From: Fragilariopsis cylindrus CCMP1102
Lineage: Eukaryota > Bacillariophyta > Bacillariophyceae > Bacillariales > Bacillariaceae
Direction of reading: 5' to 3'
Length of the DNA stretch: 64,000 nucleotides
Assembly (NCBI GenBank): GCA_900095095.1
Contig: FMBT01000317.1
Location: 124,001 to 188,000 of the forward strand
Shown: positions 43,891-55,652 of the stretch, piece after piece
Position numbering within the stretch: the stretch's first letter is position 1
How the letters are laid out: every line of letters starts with the position of its first letter
Notes under the pieces: generated by a model
Database searches by the model: none
What the model was told of the DNA's origin: nothing
What the model saw: only the letters and a program-made list of their open reading frames with translations
Program-made: the position numbers and the translations under genes

Positions 43891-44746
43891 ATAATACAAT
43901 TGTAGTGTTAAAAATCGTACGCAAAGAATAGAAACAAATAATGAATCGAAACAAAATAGAAAGACAAGAGATGTATTAAATTAACCATCCTATGATTAGA
44001 TAGATCATATAACTTGTATTCTAAATTGATAGGACTATCTAAGAAGTACTACTACTATTTGCGTTAATAGTAATCAGTAATCGATACTATACTAGTACAT
44101 AGCAAATCGTTTCTATCGAATTCCATGTCATAGTCCCATGATCGAATGAATCGAAGATTTTGGTAGAAAAGATTATTATTTGTTACAATACAAGTAACAC
44201 AAAACACGGCGCGTTTGGTGATTCTTCAAAAGCTCGCGCTGTGCCCGCGTGGGCGCCGGCGTGCAAAGAGTTCATTCCTCCAATTCTCAAAAATTCGAAA
44301 ATAAATGTACGTAATACCCACGCGGTAAAACGGTATGTACATACTAAGTACATACTAGTACTTGTACAATTAATTAATTAATGCTGAGTATGCTATCAAT
44401 CCTGTTGCAGGAACTCAAAGTTGCTACTGTATTTGGTAATAAATACACCTACCACCAACAAAGTTCGTTCTTAAAGGCCTTGTTACCTTTATATAATGCT
44501 AATACTGAACTCTACCCATACCCGGTATTCTATCGCTACAACTAACTATTAGCAAGTAACAAACGATCTTTTATAGATTTAAGTTCTTTCGCATTAGCTT
44601 TCGCATTGGAAAAAACGGGAAAAAATATAAATATACGGCACCGGTAACAACCATCATCATCATCATCATCAACATCATCATCAGCATCAGCATCAACATC
44701 AACATTAACATTAACATTAACATTAACAAAAACAACGGTTTTAATT
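43891..44746. other. Intergenic with repeat-rich upstream region
   Basis: About 850 bases. ATC/AAC trinucleotide-like runs (44655-44730) lie just upstream of the next start codon. A GC-rich patch at 44205-44270 is unexplained. Confidence 0.4.
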
Positions 44747-46608
44747 ATGAAGTGGGAAATAGGACAAAACGTAGAAGTCCAAAGTAGAACATGGCCAGGG
44801 TGAGTAAAGACGTTATATATATTACAGAGTTGAGTTGAGTTGAATGGTTTCGCTGCTTTTCTGGGATTCCCTCCAATCATAACATAACAATAATATAATT
44901 ATCATACAACCAATCTCTCACGATTTTTTTTCCACTTCGTTTCATTTCATTTCCTATATATTAAGAATCAACAAGCCCGGTGGATGTGCTAAAATAATTA
45001 AAGTTCATATGACATCGGATGGAAATTATATTGAAGGATTGGATGTGAAGTATATAATGACAGGTGGTCATGAAATAAAGATAGATCCTGCTATCGTTTC
45101 TCCAATTGAATCACTACAACGTGGTGGACGTAAGAGACGTGGTCGTGATTTCTTAATGGAACGAGAGGGAGATGTTGTTGTCAAAGTAGTTTCACAAGAG
45201 GAAGAAGAACCTACTACTACTACTACTACTACTAAAAAATCTACTAGTAAAAAGAAGAAAGCAGTGACTGCTGCTGCTATTGCTGCTGCAGAAGAAGTGA
45301 AAGAAAATAATAATAATTCATCCTCTTCTTCGCGACAATCTAGTAGTGCTACTGTAACTCCACCAAAAAAACGACGAAAGCAACCTGATAAAAAAACAAA
45401 ACAAAAATATCATCCAAAAAAGTTATTACACCCATCCCAAAGATGGTAACTACCAAGGAAAAGATTGACTTTGTTTCTCCTATGATGACAGATGGTGATA
45501 TATTACTAACAACAAAAACAAAAACGGGCAGCAGTAATAATAAAAATAATAGTAACAACAAAAAGAGTGTTGCACGAGGATTAGTTTTTGATAATAAAGT
45601 TAACAATAATAATAATCATCAGCAGCAGTTATTGTCTCCAAAGCAACATCAATCACTTGCAAGATATCATCAACTCAAACAACAAGAAAGAGATAAAAGG
45701 AACCTACATAATAAGAAACCAGCGGCTGTTCCTGCTTCGAGTACTGTTCCTCTTCATAACAAGAAGAAAACATTGCTATCGACAACATTATCATCATCAT
45801 CACAACAACCACAAAGAAAGTATGATACAAGTAAAATCGCCAGAACAACAAAGAAGACACGTCTGTAGCAGTTGCTTCTGCAGCGAAGGCATCACTATCA
45901 TCATCATCTTTTTCACGAACAAAATCAGCATACGACAAGAATAAAAATGCTTTATCGTTACGAGCTGAAACTGATGTCGATAATATTAATAATAATATTG
46001 ATGCGAATAACAATAATAATCGTAAACCTTTATTAGATGTATACAAACGTGAAGTAGAAAATGCAAAACAATTCATGGATGAGATGGTTCGACATCCTTC
46101 ACAAGATGATGATGATGACGATGACAACAACAATAACGACAGGGATAATGATAATGATAACCATAACAATCTTGGTAGTGGAAATGGATCAGCAAAAATA
46201 GCTCCTCCATCTGGACTGAAAGAAAATGCAACCTTTATGCGAACAAACTCGTAAGTTTTTTGCTTTCGTTCTGCGAATTTTACATTTTGTTTTTCTTTCA
46301 TAACATTTGAATAACGCGTCTCGTTCTTTCTAAATGATGTGTGTTTTAATATTTTTTCTTCTTTTTATCTATCTGGATTTCGATTCTTTGCATTCTACAT
46401 CCGTATGTACTTGTTGTTTTTTTGTTGTAGACGATATGGCGAATTCTTATCGTACATGTTCCAAGTATGGAAAAAAGTAGATGAAGAAGATGTATGTCAT
46501 GAAGATGAGTTTAAGAAAATCTTCCATACAATAACAATATCAAATCCATTTACCAATTCTGAATTGGATGGACATATAGAACATATTGCGACGAGGGGAA
46601 AGAAGTAA
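44747..46608 (+). CDS. PWWP/Tudor-like chromatin-type protein with low-complexity middle
   Basis: Exons 44747-44799, 44966-46250, 46431-46608. Residues 1-~75: WEIGQNVEVQSRTWPGINKPGG, AKIIKVHM, IEGLDVKYIMTGGHEIKID, the outline of a Tudor/PWWP/BAH-like barrel that binds histone tails or DNA. Next a basic Lys-rich stretch with nuclear signals (GGRKRRGRD, PPKKRRKQ), long Thr/Ala/Asn/Ser runs, then RKPLLDVYKREVENAKQFMDEM and a C-terminal domain RYGEFLSYMFQVWKKVDEED ending EHIATRGKK. Two missing bases (near 45430, 45866) restore a multiple of three, about 505 residues. Nuclear role likely; exact ligand unknown. Confidence 0.65.
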
Positions 46609-46936
46609 TGAGAAGTGAAGGGACATTATATCGCATAAGCCTATAGAATAACTTAAACTTGAAAAAAGAGTTTCCTTTTTTTCTTCTATTTCGAACAAAC
46701 GAACGATGCTAATTACTGTATTTATAAAACGAAGCCAAATATCTAAATACTCAAATGTTAAACATACACTGTATATATATATATAAATGACACGAATAAC
46801 GTTTATTCAAATCTATTCCCTTATTTTTTCAACATGTTAATGGTCACCGATCAAACCAGTACTCTTAATAAATAATATATATATATATTAAATAAAGTCT
46901 GGTTATATTATTTTATTAAATTTTGCTATTGTTTTA
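46609..46936. other. Gap between convergent genes
   Basis: 328 AT-rich bases, with short TA runs near 46775-46790 and 46880-46892. Holds both 3' UTRs. Confidence 0.45.
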
Positions 46937-47539
46937 CTATTCTTCTGTAATCAGATATTTAGACGGATTAAAGTCCTTAATAGGAGGCGTCCATGCAGGG
47001 ATTGCTCTCCATCGTGGTGGAAAATTATTACTATCGACAACTAGTGCCTTTTCCTTTAACGCGGTCCTTTTTGGTAACATATTAATTGCATGTGTCTTCA
47101 TTCTCATTTGACAGGCAAGGTCATGATTTTCTGCATTATGTTGTTTGAATTTACCGACAGTATAATTCTTTTGTATGATTTCTCTTCGTTTCTTTTCTTC
47201 CTCATCGGCAGGTGGTGGTGTTTTATTCTTAGGTGCATCTAAACAATCTAATAAAATTTGTAAATCTCTTGGACGACCACTTGATGATGTTTCAATCTTT
47301 GATTCCCTTTTCTTCTTTTTTACCTTAACGACTCGTTGTTTTGGACCCTCATCACTAAAATATCGTTGCTGGAACGATGATGATGGCGACGATGATGATG
47401 ATGATGATGATGTTGCCAACGATGACGAAGAAATAATCATTGACGTCGTTGATCGATGATGTAATAATGATCGCTGATGTTGTTTGACAATCATAGGTAC
47501 CAACGATTGTCGAAAAAAGCGGTTTGTTAAAGGCAACAT
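46937..47539 (-). CDS. Mitochondrion-targeted protein, possibly mitoribosomal
   Basis: Intact exon, 200 residues from the ATG at 47539 (an upstream TTG start was rejected). The N-terminus has Arg, Ser and hydrophobic residues without acids (MLPLTNRFFRQSLVP...LLHHRSTTS) and QQRYFSDE resembles a matrix-cleavage site. A poly-Ser run separates it from a basic block VVKVKKKKRESK. The C-terminal half (YTVGKFKQHNAENHDLACQM, INMLPKRTALKEKAL, FPPRWRAIPAWTPPI) seems conserved and compact. It resembles small eukaryote-specific mitoribosomal subunits, by impression only. Confidence 0.6.
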   Translation of the reverse strand: MLPLTNRFFRQSLVPMIVKQHQRSLLHHRSTTSMIISSSSLATSSSSSSSSPSSSFQQRYFSDEGPKQRVVKVKKKKRESKIETSSSGRPRDLQILLDCLDAPKNKTPPPADEEEKKRREIIQKNYTVGKFKQHNAENHDLACQMRMKTHAINMLPKRTALKEKALVVDSNNFPPRWRAIPAWTPPIKDFNPSKYLITEE

Positions 47540-47914
47540 TATATATAAAATCAACTAAAGAGAAATGAATCAATCTATCTTGAAAATAAAGTGATCCGTG
47601 CTTCGTGATACCGGTATATGATGGCTGCGATGGCGATACGTTGATGGAGATGGTAATTTATTGGAGATGTTGAGTGTTTCTGAGTTTGATGTTGACTTAA
47701 AGTAAATGTTCAGAAATGTGGTACTGTACTACGACCGTACCGTAGTAATGTATGCGATTTTTTTAAAGCGCGAAACCTCCACGTGGAAGCTCGTGAAAAA
47801 AATTCGCATATTTTTTTCTAGAGTTCACAATTTTAAATTCTTCAATATTTTGAGACGACAAAAGAACGACAACACGAAAACCAACACAACAAACAAACAA
47901 TACAGTAGCCTACG
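47540..47914. other. Divergent promoter region
   Basis: 375 bases between the mitochondrial protein start and the EF-Ts start. Two genes of mitochondrial function probably share this promoter. No named element recognised. Confidence 0.4.
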
Positions 47915-49089
47915 ATGAAGTCTTTAATGGCGCTGAGATTATTGAACAGACCAGCCGCTGCTGCTCGTCTTCAAATTTCGTCGTTATCATATCTTTCAGT
48001 TCCAGTAGAAAGATATGATGCATCGGTGACGAAACGAGGGTTTCTATCGTCTACCATCATCGCAGCATCTTCATCAATGATGAGTCAGTTGAAGGAGTTG
48101 AGAAGCGTTTCTGGAGCTCCAATTGTTGACTGCAAAAAGGCATTGATAGAAATGGAAGGAGATATGGAAAATGCTCTTGATTGGCTTCGACAACATGGAA
48201 CTGCCAAGGCATCGAAGAAGCTTGGCGATAGAGAAGCCGAAGAAGGTTTGGTAGCTTGTGCGGTATCAGAAAATGGAAAATCGGCATCTATTGTAAAGGT
48301 ATCATCTGAAACAGATTTTGCTGGGAAGAGTGATACATTCGTTAGGCTTGCCTGTCATGTTGCTTCCGCTACATTGCACAGTAAATCATCGGGCGTGTTA
48401 GAGCCACAATCTTCTTCTGTACTTGGTCTTGAGCATGAATCGAAATCGGTACAAGCTGCCCTGGATGATGCTATTGTAGCAATAAGAGAGAACTTAGGAG
48501 TTAGTGCTGCTATCAAATTAACAACTAAGGACGACGGATTACTCGTAGCATACGTTCACGGTAAAGTCGACCCAAGTAGTAATGCCGGTTTGGCTGCTGC
48601 CGTCGTGGAGATTTCAGGAGATGGTATTACAACCAACCCCGAAGCTGCCAATGAGATAGGAAGAAAGTTAGCAATGCATATCGTCGCTGCGAAGCCAATG
48701 TACCTGGATATTACTTGCGTTCCAGAGGACATTCTAGAGAAGGAAAAGGAAATTTTGAAAAGTCAGGTACGTGCATATTGAATAATATGACTGTATGAGT
48801 ATATATATATTGAACAAGTGGTTTATATAATGTTTTGGTGTACCCATATAATATAATTCTAAATTACTAACTTACTCTTATCGTGGAACTACTACTTCTA
48901 CAGATTGCTGATTCGAACAAACCTCCGGAGGTAATAGAGAAGATCATCAATGGTCGGATGAGAAAATTCTATTCTGAGGTTTGTCTGACAGAACAAGAAC
49001 ACATGGTCGAGGAAGGCAACCCAAAAGTTTCAAAAGCATTAAAAGATCAGGGTCTTTCTATCAATTCTTTTGAAATGTTTAGTATTTAG
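47915..49089 (+). CDS. tsf: Elongation factor Ts, organellar
   Basis: Exons 47915-48766 and 48904-49089, intact, 345 residues. After a presequence (MKSLMALRLLNRPAAAARLQ) the UBA-like domain reads LKELRSVSGAPIVDCKKAL and ENALDWLRQHG. The core signature SETDFAGKSDTFV follows, then a dimerisation domain and EDILEKEKEILKSQ, EVIEKIINGRMRKFYSEVCL and a C-terminal end typical of EF-Ts. EF-Ts recharges EF-Tu by nucleotide exchange. The leader lacks an ASAFAP motif and is rich in Arg, Ser and Leu, so mitochondria are most likely. A neighbouring divergent gene is also mitochondrial. Confidence 0.92.
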
Positions 49090-50080
49090 AATTATTGCTA
49101 GAAATACTATTCTATTAAATAGAAATATAGATTTGTCCTGTTGTAGATATAATAATGGCATTCATGACAACCTACCGGTAATATTCTATAGATTGAAGTA
49201 TGACTTCAACTTAGTATTCTAGAGTTTATGTAGCGATTATAGATTTGCTATGAATTTGGTTCTCTCTCATCTCGAAAAAGAAAAATGGTCCACATAGACA
49301 TAAAATTTTCTCCAATGTTAGTGAGACCAATGATGCAGGAGAATTGAAAAGACTGAATAGGTATTTAGTTCCTTAGATGATATGCTTTCCCACCAATATA
49401 TTATGTACAAAACCTTTGCACAGAAACATATACAGATGCTTTAGAGATGGATGTTGTTGGAAATATAAACAGTTTCATCTTGTCTCAATAATCAAAATAA
49501 GAACTTATAAATAACAATGAGATCAATTAATTGATACTCAAATCATATTCTGACTAAGGTTTGGAATCGACCAGTGTTATAGGTAGTAATGTACCTTAGT
49601 CAAGGTAATAATAATAATAATATTTATAATAATCTATTACGGTACAGTATTTGTTTTTGGATCATTAATGTACATCAGTCCCGTAAACCCTTGGTGACGG
49701 CCAACTTTAAGTTTTGCCGGTTCTGCTTTTCATTTTTTCATTTTGAATTTTTCTGACACAACCAACGCGCCAGATGTTGTTTGTATCTCTCATCGTTTGT
49801 GCTTTAGCTGATAGCTGATCAAAGCAAACCTACTCTAACGCCTTTACTGTACCGGTAGATACATTACCCCGTCGTCTAATAGGAGAATAGAAGTAGATGC
49901 GTCTCAAATACCATTACTAGTACACTCCAGATCGAGGTTGTATCTCCAACAAATCTGCTATCTCTCCGTTCGCGTTCGTTACAAGATATCAGCATTGCTA
50001 TTGATTGATATTTGTGCGATTAACACAATACCACTAAATTATTTATAATATACAGTACCGTATCGTCCTAGTCCTACATA
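49090..50080. other. Intergenic, nothing recognised
   Basis: About 990 AT-rich bases with a short ATA run (49607-49625). No gene or RNA seen. Confidence 0.5.
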
Positions 50081-52053
50081 ATGACACCGACATTAGGTGA
50101 TTTTTCTCTCTTTTCAGTTCCACAAGACGAAGGGATGCAGCAACTAGATAGTACGAAACGTTGTCTATTTCCAGAAGATGATGAATCATTTTCTGGAGGT
50201 GGTAGCACAAAAGAAGGACGTTGGGGAAATGATGATGATGATGAAATGGATCAAAATAGTATGGAAGAAAACGATCCTGCTGAAGAAGAAGAGATGTTAA
50301 CGTCACCAACTTCTGTTGTTAGCGTTTGGTCTATCGGACAACCCAATCTGAATTCCAATTCCCAAAAAATCTTCGCTTCATCATCACGCAATAATAATAA
50401 TAATAATAATAAAGAAATAACGATTCTAGACGAATCGAATTGCTTCCGCAATAATAATACCGGTGGTGTCGAAGAACAAACCGTCATTGAAGTACAATAT
50501 ATAGAAGCGGTAAATAATCGAGATCACGACGCAAACGACGTTGAACATACATGTACAGGTAGTCCCGAGCGTAAGGATACTAGTACTCACGCTATCTTAC
50601 ACGACCTGACAAATACAACTAGAAATTTTAGTGATGTTAGATCTAAACCTTTATTAGATATCGAAAAGACTCCACTAAGGTCCCCAAGACAGAATCACAA
50701 AACGGGACGAACGCCTACATTTGTTTGTGGGGGCAGTGATACTTACCTTCCAACATGTAGTACATGCGATGATAGTGAGAATGGGCATCAGTATGTAGAA
50801 AAAACAATTACTTGCTTTCTGGAAGATCCTTCTACTTCAACTCCAGACTCATCATTCAAAATTTGTTCAGACTGGCAAGCATGGTCTTATTTTGGATTTG
50901 GAAGACCCGGAATAGAATCTTGTGATACCAGATCGAGATCGGTAAGGCAATCTCCATCAAAGGAAAATATTAGATCCATCTTACGACGTCGAACATCTCA
51001 TAGTTTGAGGGTGCGTAAATTGAATGTTAGGCAGCTAAAACAAAATCTTGCACCTTTTGGTCATTCACCCGCAAGATCACCTGCAAGGGCACTCTTTCGA
51101 AACCGATCCTTTTCCGTGTCGGATCATCGCTCAGCTATAGTACGCGTTTCGAAGGAAAGAGAAAAACAATCACGAAAGTCCTTTACGGATGTACTTCAGC
51201 TTTGTACCATGTTCGAAAACACAGCCTTGGATTCACCAGACGTGTTCAAGAACATATCAAACAGCACTACGTCACTGATGACGATCTTTCTTACGATAGC
51301 GACCCTGAAGACTTTGCACGGAGACGTCCGATATTGGGTGCTGCTAAATCATCTCCTGTCGTTGCTGTGGGTGAATCGTCGATTTTGGATGAGTCATACA
51401 ATTATAGATCCTTTCCTGTTTCTTCTTCCCTGTCACCGAATCGAGCATTTTATAATCCGCGCAACGATGAAGTTTTTTCTACTATTGTACAGGAGATCTT
51501 TAACCAGACAACCACACTTGTTTTGCATCCTCATATGGAGTTAAATAATACTGCAAGTAGCGGGACCGTTCTTCATCAGTCTGCACGAAGACCCGTCGCT
51601 GTTGACGCTTGGTTAGAGCGTGGACAGCACTTAGCATACGCTCTAATCCAGCCTAAATGGATATGGAAAGCTAAGCCTCTACTAGATAAAGGTCTAGGTC
51701 TATCAAGCGTTCGTCAAAAAAACTGTCTCCATGGTATTGAACTTTTAGACATAACAAGGATTCTGAAGCTGGAGGACACTGAAGGATATTATAATCAATC
51801 ATTTGCAAAACCGAGTCATTGTTTCATCATCAAATCTATCCACAACGAAGAATTTTGTTTTGAGGCAAAATCGATGAAAGAAAGAGATCGTCTCGTTAGC
51901 TCATTAAAATTATTAATTGCTCGATTCGGAGCATACGTGCTAACTGGAGATCAAAAAGTTTACTACGAATTCTTTTGGATGAGTGAAGCTGCGCCAGGAC
52001 ATGCACCAGATTTTAATCCTGAGATCTTTACTGCTGAAAAATGTCACAGTTAG
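50081..52053 (+). CDS. Disordered protein with C-terminal PH-like domain
   Basis: One exon, one base missing near 51240; with it 657 residues. N-terminal half is acidic and Ser/Asn-rich. Island sequences: WQAWSYFGFGRPGIES, KENIRSILRRRTSHSLRVRK. Near the end: LERGQHLAYALIQPKWIWK, CLHGIELLDITRILKL, SHCFIIKSIHNEEFCFEAKS and MKERDRLVSSLKLLIARFG, the strand and closing-helix pattern of a PH-like domain, ending in an aromatic YYEFFWM. PH-like domains bind phosphoinositides or proteins. Looks stramenopile-specific. The competing frame after 51240 is spurious. Confidence 0.65.
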
Positions 52054-52226
52054 TAAAGGGGGGGACGAACGAGCAGTCTTAAGACGAACAATTGATAGTA
52101 GAAATAACGCGAAGAAAACCTTTTAGAAAACACAAACGTTTTTGTTCCAGGCACTTTGGCGTAATATAATAATAATAATTCATAATAATAATTGATTCAA
52201 TTTTATTTAGGTTATACATTCATTTA

Positions 52227-55018
52227 TTATTTAACTATGAGAGTATTCTTTCTTCTAATATCACATGTACCATCTTCTTCGTCACCTGGATTGCAATCTT
52301 CGACAAACTTAGGGTATACTCTTTTGTATAAACATAGACATACTGTGTCGTGTTGTTTGATAGGAGCGTTGAAGAGACATTTCATGGTTCCATGTTCCCC
52401 AATACTCTGTTCAATCTTTCCATTCAAACCGTGTTTGGTTGTTAATCCTGCTGGTTGAAACCACTTGACATCCTCCGGGTCACTAAACATGTATTTAACG
52501 GAAGCCCAGCGTTTACGGACACGAACTGGAAAACCTGTCAAGATGATCCTCTTTACGATGGTTCTATCGGCGTCTGCACCAATCATGGACCCAAAAGCGA
52601 CAAGTTGTTTCATACCATTCACATTTCTGAATACAAGCATTGGGCATGGCGTATACGTTACGGTCCAAAGACACTAGCGGCAAAGAAGCCTCCAGACTGT
52701 GGCATGTATCGTTCGAATTTGTGTTTGTCACATTTCAGATTGTTCTGCGAAAATATTGGTCGGCCTGTCCAAGTTCTCCACCCGCAACGAAATGTTAGAT
52801 GTCCTTACTTTTGACCGGAGCCTCGGTAGATTCGCCCATGCAATTTTGAAGACCCATGTGTACCACTGAGACCTTATTCTCATGGGGCAGTAAAGTTGCT
52901 GCACAGAGTAAAGAATTCGTTCCTATCTCGTTATAATTTTTTGGTTTGACGCTTTCTAATACTATAGTAACATATGATCCTGCCGGGACGCAACCTTCAA
53001 GAAAGTCTTGATCATCGTCGCTATCACTATTATCTGCTTCCATAGCGTCTTGTGGTACTTTCTCGGCTATTTTATTATTTTTATTTAGAAAATTCCAGCT
53101 AGATGATTCGGCAGTCTTAACTAGATCTCTCATGTCTTTCATAACGGATCTTTGTGTACTCTTGAAGCTGGAAAAATGGTAGATAGAAGCATACGAGTCT
53201 GGTAGATTTTCTTTTGGATCCCAATATGACTGTTTGAAACTTTGTAGCGAGCGGTATCTAGCAAAACGATCACGTGCGTTCTCGTCATCTTTCACTTCTA
53301 CTTCATCAGGGAATTGGTGATGTCCCTCCTGTGATTCCTTTCTTTCTTTTAACAAGGCCTGTCGTTCTGCTCTGAAACTTCATTTGCGTCATCGATATCC
53401 ATTGTATTGGTTGCTATAGATACTCCTGACTTCGCATTTAATTCTTTGGCCAGTTCACCGTGATCCAAATCGATGTAGTCATTACCTCCTTCGCCATTCT
53501 CGCCATCATCAATAGCATCTAACCAAGCCGATTGATAATCTGACCATCCTGCTGGTCTTGCAAATTTATCCGTTGCTCCTGCATCTTCTGTATTAGTTTT
53601 GTCAGCACCGTTGTAGTCGACAGTGTTACCATCGTGAAATTCTTCGTCGGCTCATCAAAACCTACAAGATTTTGTTCCCATCAAGAGCGTCTGGGGATGC
53701 AAATTTTTGGAGATCGTCACGTTTCATAGGGTCTGATTCTACCACATATCCGTCGTCATCACATTCCATATCTCCGGTACTCTTTTTATTCCTCATACCT
53801 GGAATTCTAGCCTTTATCACTTTTTACAGGAAAATGTACCAAGATTGGGAACATGAATGAGCGAGTTAACGTCAAATGGTGCTATCCCTCGTACGTATCC
53901 TGTTATTTGAAGTTCTTGTATTTCACTATCATAGCTGTGGCTGTCTGATAAAATGTACGATCTTGGAAGTTTCGATACCCAGTTTGGAGGTGAAGCAGAT
54001 ATCTGACACAAGCTTCTAATTAAGGAATCAGCTAAATTCGTTTCGAATGAGCTTCTGGGTCATAGTCCCATCCTGATTGTTGTCATTGATGTCGTCTCTC
54101 AGATTAACTTCGATGACCTTTTCGTTGTCAACCCAAATTCAGTCGTTGCAAATCGCTTGACAAAATTCTTTACGTCTGTCTTGCGTTTAAGATTTGCACG
54201 TCGGATACTTTTTGCTGACTGCGATGTCATATTTGTCATATGGTCGTCATCATCATCCTATCATCATCAATTCCTGATTCTGCTTTCGTTTTTGCCAATA
54301 TAGTAGCAACTCGAGGAAGACCGTGCGATTTCATTGCATGAATGACACGGTCACCACGTTCACTAATCAAATGATCCAAATGTTGCATTGATGAGCTAGT
54401 TTTGTTGGTAGAGATCGATTGATCATCCCCTCCAATGCTCATTCCTACAAAGTTTTCTGATTTTTCTCCATCTACGTCAACCACGAATAAGATCAAATCA
54501 CAAACTCGACAAAGATCGAGGGCAGAAAAAATTGCAGCGTCATCGGACCGTTCTGAATTATACTGGGAGCGAAATGCTGTAGAATTCGTCAGGACTGTCA
54601 AATTGCCATCTTTCTTGTGTTTTTCATATTTTGCGGTAACAGTTTTTGGATACTTTTCATCTCCATTCACTCCTAGAACACGATCGGCATTCTGCAAAAT
54701 CATAGACCGTAATGTTTCTTCTGTTTCCTCTTTTTGTCCCAAACTTATAATCCCAATAACTCTTGGTGGTGCGGCACCTACACCGCCAATCCCTCGTTTG
54801 CGTCTTAGATGCTCCTGATGCATCGCATCTTTCTTTTGTTGTTGAATATGACGACGATCTACCTTGTTATGAGACGCTAGACGATGCTTGGAGCTTGCGC
54901 GTCGACCTTCGACTTTCCCACCTGCAATCCGCGAAGCACTGCGTTTCGAAGACTTGGTCCGTTTGTTCTTTTTGTTCGCCTGCTTAAGCGGTCCGGAACG
55001 ATGATGATGATTTGGCAT
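52227..55018 (-). CDS. TSR1: Pre-rRNA-processing protein TSR1
   Basis: One exon, broken near 54240, 53840, 53690, 53390 and 52790. N-terminus HHHRSGPLKQANKKNKRTK and basic residues, then a GTPase-like but inactive region RVIGIISLGQKEETEETLRS, AALDLCRVCDLILFVVDV pattern (here SALDLCRVCDLILFVVDV). AARP2CN region: QITGYVRGIAPFDVNSLIHV. Then WSDYQSAWLDAI and FARYRSLQSFKQSYWDPKE, AGSYVTIVLESVKP, LLCAATLLPHENKVSVVHM, and C-terminal RIILTGFPVRVRKRWASVKY, MFSDPEDVKWFQP, KCLFNAPIKQHDTVCLCLYK. Matches TSR1 throughout; about 930 residues. TSR1 is a 40S subunit assembly factor of nucleus and cytoplasm. The sequence lacks functional P-loop residues as in other TSR1. Confidence 0.92.
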
Positions 55019-55652
55019 CTTGTTCTCTTTTTATTCTAGCTATGATAAGCTAAGGTAAGCTAAGCTTTGTTTTGATTTGAGCTGGAACTATTATTTTCTC
55101 AGCAATAAGATGCAGTTTGCTTTTGTTCCAATTGTCGCAAATTCGTTGTCTCACGAAATTAAAATAGTGAAGGAAAATGAAGAGAGAAAAAACAAAAATA
55201 ACAAAATATTTCAATGGTCTAAAATTATGTGAAATATATTTTCTATAAAACTGTCCGTCACCCGCGCGTTAGATCGTCGGGGGGTAAGGGAAGACCCTCA
55301 AACTTGCTTCATTTCTTTTAGATTGAGATTGATTTTTGATTGATTGATTCTTGATTGATTCTTCGAACTCGGAATATGACACAAAACACAGAATCTATTG
55401 CCATACTTCTATTCTTATCTAGGGCCTTATTGTCATCGCAACTCTAATAATAAGTTAAATTGCTCTCAATACTGGCAAAAATCGAGATCCAGCAGAAAGC
55501 AGAAGAAGAAGAAGAAGAAGGAGAAGAAGAAGAAGAAGAAAAAAACAATTCATCGTTCGATGGGATCGGATCGATAAAGGGTTGTCTAAACATCTTCTAT
55601 CGTTTTTCCTACAGAACAATTTTAATATAACATATCTTACCAACAAAAAGTC
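55019..55652. other. Divergent intergenic region with GAA repeat
   Basis: About 630 bases between the TSR1 and kelch-BTB starts. A (GAA)n/(AAG)n tract lies at about 55497-55541. A GC-rich patch at 55256-55300 (CACCCGCGCG, GTCGGGGGG) is unexplained and may be promoter sequence. Confidence 0.45.

Noticed and set aside
44205-44270. GC-rich stretch considered as a tRNA
   Set aside because: No T-loop GTTCRA motif or cloverleaf pairing could be found.
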